64,000 nucleotides of DNA, from NCBI GenBank assembly GCA_001972305.1, contig BDDD01000899.1, positions 363,608 to 427,607 of the forward strand. Reading direction: 5' to 3'. The notes below the pieces were generated by a model, which saw nothing but the letters and a program-made list of their open reading frames with translations, ran no database searches and was not told where the DNA came from. Numbering within the stretch: the stretch's first letter is position 1; each line of letters begins with the position of its first letter. The DNA is from Cephalotus follicularis. Lineage: Eukaryota; Streptophyta; Magnoliopsida; Oxalidales; Cephalotaceae. This document shows positions 24,212 to 33,956 of the stretch, one piece after another. Position numbers and translations under genes: made by a program.

Positions 24212-25161
24212 TGTTTATACAGAAATTCTTCTCTCAATAGTATCCTACGTGGAGGACTTTTATTTGTTAAGAGAAACGCTTGTCACTGATGCCTGGAGGA
24301 AGGTTTTGATCTCGGATCCCTGCACAAGGTAACAAAAATGGTGGAAAAGTCCAGGAGGTTGTACTCCCGGGGACACTCCGACGCTCAAGTTAGACAAAGT
24401 GCAGAGGAAATAAGGTGCTTTGTAGTGCAAAAATGGCTGGCCTTTGTTCAGTCTGTTGAACTTGTATTTATAGTGGTGTTTTGTAACTGACAGAGCATGA
24501 AATTCGGAGGTGATGGCTGTCCCCTAAGGAAATTCTGAGGATCTCAGGATTTCCCTTATCTCCACCTGAATTATCTCTTATTTCCTTTATCGTCTCCTTA
24601 ATTATCTCATTTCCTTGCTGATTGTCATCCCTATCTTATCTTCTATATTTGCTGATAGTTATCCTTATCTTCTATATTTGGAAGATAAGGATCCCTGGAA
24701 TTTAGGCTAACTCTCTGGCCTCATTCCATAAATGAGGAGGAGATCTTCTGTCAGTGAGCTGCCGAGAAGAGGAGCTGCTGTGAGGCTAATGAGACAGTCA
24801 TTGGCTTCAAAGTCTATAGACTTGCAGTTGAGGAGAGTGGTCTCCTGTTACGTGGCCGAGGAGGCCCTTGGTAATGTGCTTCAGTAGGTGTCCTCGGACA
24901 TGACGCCGAGGAGGATGAACTTTGCATGGCAATTACTAGACTGGTCCTCGGCACTTATGCCGAGGAGAATGACCTTTGTACTAGAACCAGCGGGTGTGTC
25001 CTCGGCACTTATGCCGAGGAGGAGATCTCCTGTTATTGCTTTCTTGACTAACGGACTTCCTCTGCTTCCGTTTCATCAATCGCTAAGTCACTTGGACATC
25101 TGGTAGTGCTTGGATGAGGACACGTGTTGTTTTTTATTTAACTCAAATTTTCTCCATATCA
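24212..25161 (-). repeat. 5' LTR of TAT1
   Basis: TGTTTATACAG...CCATATCA, matching 14159-15107. The minus-strand TATA box (CTATAAATA) lies at 24465-24473 and would drive the genomic RNA toward lower coordinates. CCCGT follows at 25162-25166. Confidence 0.95.
24892..25019. repeat. Three CCTCGG...CCGAGG hairpins, 54 bp period (5' LTR)
   Basis: Hairpins start at 24892, 24946 and 25000, again exactly 54 bp apart, as in the 3' LTR. The hairpin stems are conserved while single-base differences lie between them. Confidence 0.85.
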
Positions 25162-25166
25162 CCCGT

Positions 25167-26584
25167 AAAATACATTTAAAAAAATTTCAAATTTTATAAA
25201 TACTTTATAATACATATTACATAAATTTCTTTTTTATAATATAAATTTTAGATATATATTATATATTCTTATTATATAAATATTATTACAATAAATATTT
25301 TAGGTATATATTATTTATTTATATTATATAAATATTTTTTAATATGTAATAAATATCCACGGATATCCGTTGGTACAAGTTACTTTACCGTAGGTTCTGG
25401 ATAGGATACAAAAGTATCAATATCGACTCATATTAATCTTTAAATCGAGTACCTTACATTCATAGATACCCACAAATATGGGTTAAAATTATCACCTCTT
25501 TGTAAAAAACATTCATGCACAAGAAAGGTACCACATGGCTTTAAAGAAGGCGTACTTCATTAATGCGTTGAATAGTTTAGAGACTCGGTGGAGAAACATG
25601 GAAGGAATAGAAAAAGGAAATTTTGGAAAAGTAATAAAAGGCCGGTGGGTGTAGGTGACTGGCCAGCCATGAACAATAAATGGATTGGTGGAGCCAAAAC
25701 TCAGAAGTCGAACCGCTAACCTATCTAAAGCTAAAAGTCCAGTAAGAAACAAATATTATTAATTGTTATCTTGCAAACATCCATTAGTAAAAGAATGTTA
25801 ATTTTTGTCCTTTTTTTGGTGCGTCTATGACGTTTTAGGAAAAAAATACAATGAATTTTTTGAGGAAACTACTTTGGTGAAAAATTAACTACCAAAAAAC
25901 TAAACACGAACCGTTATGGCACACATTCAACATTATTTTCCTCTTTCAAACAATAGAATCTCTTAACTAAGAAAAATTCTTCCCTGCCCCGTTGCACTCC
26001 CTCCCTATTAAGTACCCCTCTCTCTTAACTAGTTGGGTCTCAGGTTGAGTAAGAATTGGATCCCATGGTTTCTTATATCCTTTAATATATTTGTCACTAT
26101 AGCAACTTATTAAACTTGACGTTGATATGGACACACACTTGGTAATAAAGGCTGATGCCTACACCCCACAAGCATGAGTCATGGGCTTATGGTTTAGTCA
26201 AGGTACTTGTATACGAACCAACCAGATTATTTATCAAGTGGCCAAAAATTTTATCTTTTTTTGTCTCATTCAAATTTTCCCATTTGAAGGCAAAAACGGA
26301 TATTCTCCTTTGGTCCAGACCTATATAAAGAGATTTGGGTTAAATAAGAGTATCAGTTTAAATGGATAAATTTTCATATCTAGTATATCTTAGACACAAC
26401 CCCGTTGGACCTGTTACCAATTTGATTTGAACTCGTTTAACCAATTGAAATTGTTTTTGATTATGTACTAATAATTTCATTAAATGTTGCTTTATTTTAT
26501 GAATTTAAATCATAAATTTATTCTTGATGCTATATATTTTATAAAATAAATTTGTGATTTTTAAGAAATATATTTATTTACTGG
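25167..26584. other. Non-coding flank between TAT1 and TAT2
   Basis: I see no gene. 25167-25350 is a very AT-rich tract with many ATAT and TATTA words. 25350-25500 continues the possible old DNA transposon interrupted by TAT1. 25500-26584 is unique-looking AT-rich sequence with short stop-bounded frames that match nothing I recognise. Confidence 0.4.
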
Positions 26585-27059
26585 TGTTGATGTCGAAATC
26601 AATAACACAACAATCCCTGCGTGTAGATGTTTGATTTGTTGAAGAAAACACGCTGAATGCTCCAAAGAAGGTGTTGGAAAGGTGTTTTACGGTCCTCCCT
26701 GCACACAAGAAGCAAACTGAACGAAGGTCGATGAGGTTTACTCCTGGGAACACTCCGATACTTAGTCAAATAGTGACAGAATATACAATAAGGTAGTTTA
26801 AGTCTCTAATTAACCGAACTATGTATAGTGTTTCTTTGTGGTATTTATAGGACTGCCTGGTTGTAACTATCTTTGCTTGTATAGCGGAGATCGTTATGAG
26901 TCCCTAGGAAACGACCAAGGATCTCGTCCATTTCCTTATTTGGCGCCGAGACGTTATCTCATGCGTTATCATTTTCGATTTTAAGTGGCCTGACCAAGTG
27001 GCTACAACTCCAGAGGACACTTGATAGTGTCTTATTTGAGTAGAAATTTCTCCATATCA
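26585..27059 (-). repeat. 3' LTR of TAT2 (475 bp)
   Basis: TGTTGATGTCG...CTCCATATCA shares its start, its end and internal words (ACTCCGA, TATTTATAG) with the TAT1 LTR but is half as long. It lacks the 54-bp-period hairpin block. ATATGCCCTC follows, the place of the polypurine tract. No partner LTR is present. Confidence 0.75.
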
Positions 27060-27487
27060 TATGCCCTCATTGGTCTTCATTTTCTAGGCTTGATAGAGGA
27101 GGAAGTTCAATTGTGAGGTAAACTTGCTTTGAGTGGGCCTGTAATACGTAATTATGACTTTTTTTTGCTATTGGGCATTGCTATTTAGCCCATCTCTGAC
27201 ATCAACTTTGGTGTGGCAGCGAAAGCGTAATTTCCTCTTATGTCTTTTCACTTGCCGCCCATAGTCTTCTCGTTTCCCGCATTTGATTTGATGGGCTGAT
27301 CTCAACCGTTTAATCTTGCAAAGATCGCATGGTCTAAAATCAGCATAGCCTCTTTAAATTACTCTTTCTTCTTGAAGAAGTTTCTTTACACTTGTTTGAA
27401 TTTCAAAACTCTTGCTTCTACCAAATTTTTCGATCTTCCAATCTCCCAATCGAAATCCCTTCGAATTTTCTTTTGCAGAAATCTTAG

Positions 27488-27557
27488 GTGAGTCATTCCC
27501 TGTCGTCTGTTTTATAAAATGACTAGGGCGTCACTTTGGGTTTTTCTTTGCTTCTCA

Positions 27558-27606
<49 letters not shown>

Positions 27607-27610
27607 CCAG
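27488..27610 (+). other. Predicted 5'UTR intron of the TAT2 antisense gene with (TC)21
   Basis: Donor GTGAGT at 27488, acceptor TTCCAG ending 27610, and ATGGCC immediately after, as in TAT1. The polypyrimidine tract before the acceptor has expanded into a perfect (TC)21 at 27561-27602. Confidence 0.6.
27561..27602. repeat. (TC)21 microsatellite
   Basis: 42 bp of perfect TC dinucleotides inside the predicted 5'UTR intron of the TAT2 antisense gene. The Glu-Arg-rich frame on the opposite strand is a by-product of this repeat. Confidence 0.98.
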
Positions 27611-27893
27611 ATGGCCAAAGTTAAATAAACGTCTAGACAAGCTACTACACCTGCGAGGTACGACATTTGGTCGAGGTGGTGATTGTTGCCGAGTGACCTC
27701 TTTGCACAGAGGAAGCCATGGGTGCCGCCACCGCAGGCAGTCTTGATGTCGCGTCCACCGAAGCCGGGATCCAGGTTTTTAGGACCCACTTCGACAAGAG
27801 TGTGCTCAATCGCGAAAAAGTGATAAGGTTGGTCAAAAAATACTGCTTCATTAGAAGCTTGGAGTTCTCTCTTCCACGAGATCCCAAGGAGAC

Positions 27894-28931
27894 TGAAAGG
27901 ACCTAAATGGCAACTTTTAATAAGTAAATTTGTTTGCGGAATTAACAAATTTAACTATGAACATAAACGAGCACACAAGAACAAATAATACAATTGTAAG
28001 TAAAGAGATAAGGGATAGAGAGTGTCCAAACGATTTATAGTGGTTCGGCAAAATCCGTGCATACGTCCACTTTCTCAAGAACCCCTTGAGATTCCACTAG
28101 AGACCACTAGCAACCTTTGATTTCGGCTTGCGGGTTCAAATCAAAGAAAACCACCTTACACTTGATCTACCCCCTTTGATAATCCTTCTAAGGGTTCACT
28201 CCCCTTGATTATCTCACGAAGGAATCACTTCTCTCTTTTTCAATGAAAGACTTAAAGGATTGACTTGTGTTTACAAATAACCTTTTAAAGGTTGGCTATG
28301 AAAGTCATAGCTGGTTACAAACTTTGGATGTGAAAATGTAAACTATAGCTTGATGTTCTTCTCCTTGTAAATGTGCAAGTTGAGCTTATGAGATTTGATG
28401 ATCAAAAGTCTTTTAATCTTGTTTCTTGGCCTCTATATATTGCTTTCTTCAGTTTATGGCTGTTGTAAAAGTAATATAGCCGTTGGAGAAGTCTTGAAAG
28501 TTGTTGCATAAAAATTGGCTCTTTAAAACGAATTCTGACATTGTTCCAGCCGTCCAAAGCGTCGACGGTGTTGCCTAAAGCGTCGGCGCTTAGGTTACCG
28601 TTATTAGTTGAATTTGAATTTTCTCGTTCAGTCCGTTTGCGCTTTAATCTGGGAGTCGACTATTTGTATAAAGCGCTGACGCTTTACTCCTAAGCGTCGC
28701 CGCTTTGAGTTCTTCAACTAATTCCACATATCTCTGTTTTAATCCGCTGATGCAAGCTTCTCAAGCGTTGACACCTGGGTCCAAACCGCTGACGCTTTGA
28801 TTCGAACCGTCGGTCCTTTGTCATGTTTCTGCACTTCTTTATTTTGTTTATCTTTTACTTGCACAGAAAGTAACAAAGTTAAATATAAATATATAATCAT
28901 TAAAACTCAGGATTGAGACTAAAAGTCAACA
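27894..28931 (-). repeat. 3' LTR of SIR1
   Basis: TGAAAGGACC...AAAGTCAACA, 1038 bp. It is 21 bp longer than the partner LTR because it keeps one extra unit of the GTCGAC array (sites at 28561 and 28582 against only 31913). ATCTCCCCAT follows at 28932, the complement of the polypurine tract. Confidence 0.93.
28561..28814. repeat. 21-bp-phased GTCGAC-like array E1 in SIR1 3' LTR
   Basis: Sites start at 28561 (GTCGAC), 28582 (GTCGGC), 28655 (GTCGAC), 28675 (GCTGAC), 28696 (GTCGCC), 28746 (GCTGAT), 28767 (GTTGAC), 28788 (GCTGAC) and 28809 (GTCGGT). Steps within groups are 20-21 bp, and the last four are exactly 21 bp apart. The fuller motif is AAAGCGTCGACGCTTT and variants. The array begins about 120 bp from the LTR 5' end. 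Confidence 0.8.
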
Positions 28932-29463
28932 ATCTCCCCATTTTTGATGATTACAAAAATTTGCTATATTAAGGAAAAGAGAAAAAAATACATGATAAGA
29001 TTTCCTTTAGATACCAACTTAAAAAAAAATTTATATGAACTCCCCCTTACTATAAAACACATTCTTCTTTATGAGACGTAAGAAGAAAAGATCACATTTT
29101 CTTATCTAACTCCCCCTTAGTATATGCTATCAAATTTTTCCTTAATCATAAAGCATTCTCCCCCTTTTTGTTAGCATCAAAAAGAGTATTTCAACAAATT
29201 TGATACTAATTTAAACAATTTTAAGGGGATACCAACTGAAAAAATAAAATTAGAAAGGTACCAATAGAATCCATTGAAGGTTAAAATACCAATATCATTT
29301 CACAAAGATTAATTGAAGATATGAGAGACACCAATTGAAAGTTAAAGATTATTTTATTGTCTAATTTAAAACGTTACCTCCCCCTCAACAAAAGCTTTCT
29401 TCCTCAAACTTATGTACTTGAACATTTTGAAATTAACTTCAAGTACACCTACAAAAACAAAGT

Positions 29464-31190
29464 TTAAACTTTTGGTACCCAATTGAACTTGGGTCCTTGC
29501 AAGTTAGTCACAAAACTTCCTTTCGGAACCCAAATTCTCCTAATTTTACCAAAACAAAGATTATTTCTATAAATGCAAGAATTAGATATATGTTCTAATC
29601 TACCACAATAATTGCAAACAATTTTAGGCTCATTTTTCTTAACAAAGAAAATTTTAAAATGTTTGACATTTTTCATTTCTTCGTAGCCAATACCGGCTTT
29701 GTCAAACACGCACCTTTGAAGTCCTAAAAGCTTATCCAATTTAGCACTACTATTTGAAAAAATAGAAAAAGACTTCTTCAAAGCATCAATCTCAATTTTT
29801 AGCTTGTCATTTTCTTCCATTGAATCGAGTGATAATTTTGAAGAAACATTTAAAATTTCAATCTCATTCATATAAAAGCTATTCTTACTTTTTAGAGATT
29901 CAATTTCATTCATGTATTTGCTATTTTCACTCTTTAGAATTTCTAATTCGTTAGACATAGAAATAGCATTTTTCTTTAGAGACTTATTTTTCAAGCAAAC
30001 GTTTTCATATTCATTAAACAAGTTCTCATATGCATTTTGCAATTCATCGAATGTAAAGTTTACCTCATGTTCATTTTCCTCCTCAATTGCCTCTTCTTCC
30101 ATAGAGTCACTTTCGGTTTCTTCATGTGTCATGAGAGCAAGATTTACTACTTCTTCATCACTTCCACTTTCTTCGGAGCTTGAGGGATCACTATCATCCC
30201 ATGTTGCTACCATTGCTTTCTTCTTCTTGGAATGATCATTCTTCTTCTTAAATTGCTCTTTGTTGAATTTTTCTTTCTTCTTAAGATTCGGGCACTCATT
30301 TTTGAAATGACCCGTCTTTTTGCATTCATAGCAAGTCGGTTCTTCCTTTTTGCTTGACTCTTCATCTTGAGGGAATTTCTTTTTGAAGGCCTTTTTGCAT
30401 TTTTGACTCTTGAGGAACTTTTTGAATTGTTTGGAAATTTGAACAATATCGTCATCCTCATCACTCTCACTTTCTTCCCTCGAGGCTTTAAGGCAATCGT
30501 CTTCTTCTTCTTGACTTCCACATTCTCATGATTTTTCGTTGTTGTCTCATGTGTCATCAAGGAGCCAAGGAGCTGCTCAAGAGGGAGAGTGGAAAGGTCC
30601 TTAGCCTCCTCTATCGCCGTCACCTTTGGAGTCCAACTCTTTGGCAAACACCTTAAGATTTTCCTTACAAGTTCTTGGTTAGAATAAGATTTGCCAAGAT
30701 TTTTAAGAGAGTTAATAATAGTAGTAAAGCGAGTAAACATATCACTGATACTTTCATTATCATGCATCAAAAATAATTCGTATTCATGAACAAGCATACT
30801 AATTTTTGATTCCTTTACTTGATTAGTTACTTCATAAGTAACTTCTAGCAAGTCCCACATTTCTTTAGCCGTATCGTAAGAAGAAATTCGATTAAACTCA
30901 TTAGGGCCAACGACACAAAATAAAACGTTTTTAGCTTTAGAATTTAATTGAAGCATTATAAAATCATTATCATTATACTCATTTTCAGGCTTAGGAGAGA
31001 CTACTCCTTCTATTGTTCTTGTGGGCATTCTAGGACCATTTACAACAATATGCCATAATTGATAGTCTAGGGATTGTAAAAATATTGTCATCCTAGTCTT
31101 CCAAAAACTATAGTTATTTCCATCAAAAAACGGGGGTCTAGTTATGGAGGAACCTTCTAATCCTACGTTTAGATTCATTTGGGTTGCCAT
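29464..31190 (-). pseudogene. SIR1 gag, one frameshift
   Basis: The start ATG at 31190 gives MATQMNLNVGLEGSSITR. The N-terminal half is the UBN2-type copia gag (NYSFWKTRMTIFLQSL, YDTAKEMWDLL, LVRKILRCLPKSW). Near 30485 one base is missing relative to the frame that follows, so the N-terminal frame runs into a lysine/arginine-rich shadow and stops at 30207. In the shifted frame come a CCHC knuckle (CYECKKTGHFKNEC, near 30300-30345), an acidic stretch, a heptad-rich coiled coil (EILKSENSKYMNEIESL), a second knuckle (CNYCGRLEHISNSC) and IRRIWVPKG. The frame ends at 29464. A single-base lesion separates the two halves. Confidence 0.88.
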
Positions 31191-31230
31191 GGATCTTTAT
31201 ATTTCTAACAATTAAGAATTATGAAATAAC

Positions 31231-31243
31231 CGCTCTGATACCA
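31231..31243 (-). other. Met-tRNA primer binding site of SIR1
   Basis: Read on the minus strand, TTGGTATCAGAGC follows the 5' LTR end (CTTTCA) with a 2 nt gap. It matches the usual initiator Met-tRNA primer site of plant copia elements. Confidence 0.9.
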
Positions 31244-31245
31244 AT

Positions 31246-32262
31246 TGAAAGGTCCTAAATGGCAACTTTTAATAAGTAAATTTGTTTGCCGAATTAACAA
31301 ATTTCACTATGAATATAAACGAGCACACAAGAACAAATAATACAATTGTAAGTAAAGAGATAAGGGATAGAGAGTGTGCAAACGATTTATAGTGGTTCGA
31401 CAAAATCCGTTCCTACGTCCACTTTCTCAAGAACCCCTTGAGATTCCACTAGAGACCACTAGCAACCTTTGATTTCGGCTTGCGGGTGCAAATCAAAGAA
31501 AACCACCTTACACTTGATCTACCCCCTTTGATAATCCTTCTACGGGTTCACTCCCCTTGATTATCTCACGAAGGAATCACTTCTCTCTTTTACAATGAAA
31601 GACTTAAAGGATTGGCTTGTGTTTACAAATAACCTTTTAAATGTTGGATATGAAAGTCATAGCTGGTTACAAGCTTTGGATGTGAAAATGTAAACTATAG
31701 CTTGATGTTCTTCTCCTTGTAAATGTGCAAGTTGAGCTTATGAGATTTGATGATCAAAAGTCTTTTAATCTTGTTTCTTGGCCTCTATATATAGCTTTCT
31801 TCAGTTTATGGCCGTTGTAAAAGTAATATAGCCGTTGGAGAAGTCTTGAAAGTTGTTGCATAAAAATCGGCTCTTTAAAACGAATTCTGACATTGTTCCA
31901 GCCATCCAAAGCGTCGGCGCTTAGATTACCATTGTGAGTTGAATTTGAATTTTCTCGTTCAGTCTGCTGGTGCTTTAATCTGGGAGTCGACTATTTGTAT
32001 AAAGCGCTGACGCTTTACTCCTAAGCGTCGCCGCTTTGAGTTCTTCAACTAATTCCACATGTCTCTGTTTTAATCCGCTGATGCAAGCTTCTCAAGCGTT
32101 GACGCCTGGGTCCAAACAGCTGACGCTTTGATTCGAACCATCGGCGCTTTGTCCTGTTTCTGCACTTCTTTATTTTGTTTATCTTTTACTTGCACAGAAA
32201 GTAACAAAGTTAAATGCAAATATGTAATAATTAAAACTCAGGATTGAGACTAAAAGTCAACA
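31246..32262 (-). repeat. 5' LTR of SIR1
   Basis: TGAAAGGTCC...AAAGTCAACA, 1017 bp, nearly identical to the partner except for scattered changes and the 21 bp loss in the array. Near-identity points to a recent insertion. Confidence 0.93.
31913..32146. repeat. GTCGAC-like array E2 in SIR1 5' LTR
   Basis: This is the counterpart of E1 with its first unit missing. It starts at 31913 (GTCGGC) and keeps the same order of GTCGAC, GCTGAC, GTCGCC, GCTGAT, GTTGAC, GCTGAC and TCGGC sites at 20-21 bp steps within groups. Confidence 0.8.
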
Positions 32263-33320
32263 GAGACCACATAGAGCAAACCTGGTCTCTTTGTGGTTTT
32301 TGAGGATGCTCTGTCGCATGGCTTGAGACTCCCCGTACTGCCCTTCGCTATTGCGATTTTGAGGAATTTCCAAATTCTTGCTTCTATGCTTCAAGCGCAA
32401 TCTTGGACCTTCATCATAGGTTTCTTGGTGAAGTGTTTGGAAACGGGAGTGACACCGATGGGGGGATATTCAAGGAATTTCACTCCCTCAATGCATCTCC
32501 TACCAGGCGTGGTTACCATTTCAAGTCGCGCATTAGTCTAACCAAGAAGCTATTGGTGGATCCTACAAAGTCCGTCAAAGGTTGGAGGGGAAGGTACTTC
32601 ATTGTTTGGAATCTCCCCGTCTTCACTCCTTGCCACTGGTGCAACTCGTTGGATATGCAACGCCTCAATCAGAGAGAAATTTTAACTAAGGCAGAGAAGG
32701 CAGACCTTGCTAAGCTCTCAGTGTTGGAGCCAGAGGAGGTGAATTCTACCATATTCGAGGATCGTTTGTGCGGTGTCGGGCTGAGCTTGTCCCCTGGTCT
32801 CCGAGATGCCTTGGATGATGAAGAGGAGATCTCAGTGCAAATAGAGAGAGAGGGAGTTCAAAATAGCATAGAAGAACCCATGGCTCAAACTGTTAACGAA
32901 CGAGAAAGCTGTAATAAGGCTTCCTCCCCTCCGCTGTTTCTAATGTCTTCACTCCTTTTTATTGTAAGTCATGCTCTTAACTCTGACTTCAGTGTTCTCT
33001 GCAACAATGGCTTCTAGGTGACCTTTGACTGACATCTTGTGCGGCCGAGGAGAGGCAGAGAGCCTTGAGGGAAATGGTTGCGGTGACAGAGTATAGAGCA
33101 GAGAAGGAGGTTGCTACTGCTAAAGTTGCCAGGGTAAGGTCTTGTGATGACCCGAATTTCCAGTAAATATATAAATTATGGAAAGATGATTGCTATTGTG
33201 TAGTTGGAAAATATTTCAAGGGACCCGTAGTATGACCCTACGCTCATGGGTTCGGGGGGGTAGCGCACCCAGAAGAAAATTTTATTTGGCTAAGTGATGA
33301 GAAGGAAAACTGTCTTAAGT

Positions 33321-33535
33321 GCCGACAGTCCCACTTAAAGCGTCGACGCTTTGGTAGTAACGATCGACCCTTTAAATGTGAAAGTCGACGCTTTGAAGAT
33401 AAGTTGTCAGTTGACCTGGACGAAGACTTAGAGCGTCGACGCTTTGTAAGAAAGCGTCAGTGCTTTAGTCGGGATAGAGGTGAAAAAGCTCTGTATAAGG
33501 CCTTAACCGTCGACGCTTAAAAGTAAAGAGTCGAC
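33321..33535. repeat. 21-bp-phased GTCGAC array F in the solo LTR
   Basis: Sites start at 33321 (GCCGAC), 33342, 33363 (ATCGAC), 33384, 33410 (GTTGAC), 33435, 33456 (GTCAGT), 33509 and 33530. Steps are 21, 21, 21, 26, 25, 21, 53 and 21. The best copy is AAAGCGTCGACGCTTT, the same long palindrome as in copia SIR1. It begins about 180 bp into the LTR. Confidence 0.85.
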
Positions 33536-33738
33536 GCTTTGCCCTGTGTCAGGTGAAGAATTCTAGCTTTTTACCCCATTTCGGAGGAATTAAATGATTT
33601 GTAGGACACGTGGCAGGCCAGGGGAAGATGCTATAAGGTATTATCTGGGGATGTAACAAGTGTACACACTTGGATTGGTTAAATTTTGTCACATGGGCTG
33701 CCAATAAAGAGAATTGAGTGTGTGAGAGGGGGGAAGAA

Positions 33739-33956
33739 ACTTACCTCATAATCCATGGAAACTTATTTCATAAGCCATGGAAACTTATTTCATAAGCCAT
33801 GGAAACTTACCTCATACGCCATGGAAACTTACCTCATAAGCCATGGAAACTTACTTCATAAGCCATGGAAACTTACCTCATAAGCCATGGAAACTTACTT
33901 CATAAGCCATGGAAACTTACCTCATAAGCCATGGAAACTTACCTCATAAGCCATCC
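33739..33956 (+). repeat. 22 bp tandem repeat, about 9.7 copies, before the TATA-like box
   Basis: CCATGG recurs at 33753, 33775, 33797, 33819, 33841, 33863, 33885, 33907 and 33929, and a partial tenth copy starts at 33951. The unit is CATAAGCCATGGAAACTTAC plus CT or TT. It ends right at the TATA-like box and follows the GTCGAC array, so it occupies the enhancer position of the LTR. Confidence 0.95.

Larger units (their letters stand above)
14159..25161 (-). mobile_element. Complete Tat-lineage Ty3/gypsy element TAT1 (11,003 bp)
   Basis: LTRs of 949 bp (14159-15107) and 950 bp (24212-25161) differ by a few per cent by eye. Both begin TGTT and end ATATCA. The target duplication CCCGT is exact at 14154-14158 and 25162-25166. 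Going 5' to 3' on the minus strand: LTR, tRNA-Arg-type primer site, gag-protease, RT, integrase, a 1.4 kb spacer, an antisense gene on the plus strand, polypurine tract, LTR. Antisense genes at this position are a known feature of Tat elements. Pol carries stops, frameshifts and a deletion that removes RNase H, so TAT1 is not autonomous now. Confidence 0.96.
27894..32262 (-). mobile_element. Non-autonomous gag-only SIRE-type copia element SIR1 (4369 bp)
   Basis: LTRs of 1038 bp (27894-28931) and 1017 bp (31246-32262), Met-tRNA primer site, polypurine tract and an exact target duplication GAGAC (27889-27893 and 32263-32267). The 2.3 kb internal region holds gag but no protease, integrase, RT or RNase H. 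Gag ends in the WVPK motif typical of SIRE/Maximus. This matches the class of gag-only non-autonomous LTR elements described in plants as TR-GAG. It would need pol from an autonomous relative. Confidence 0.93.

Noticed and set aside
25167..25500. A MITE or hAT-like element split by TAT1
   Set aside because: Inverted GGGTA/TACCC words are present, but I could not define terminal inverted repeats or a target duplication. Kept only as a comment on the flanks.
25500..26584. A host gene or promoter between TAT1 and TAT2
   Set aside because: Only short stop-bounded frames with no recognisable domain or splice pattern.
27523..27948. Minus-strand 141-codon frame with an Arg-Glu repeat
   Set aside because: The repeat is the translation of (TC)21, and the frame crosses the SIR1 insertion boundary. 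It is not a protein gene.
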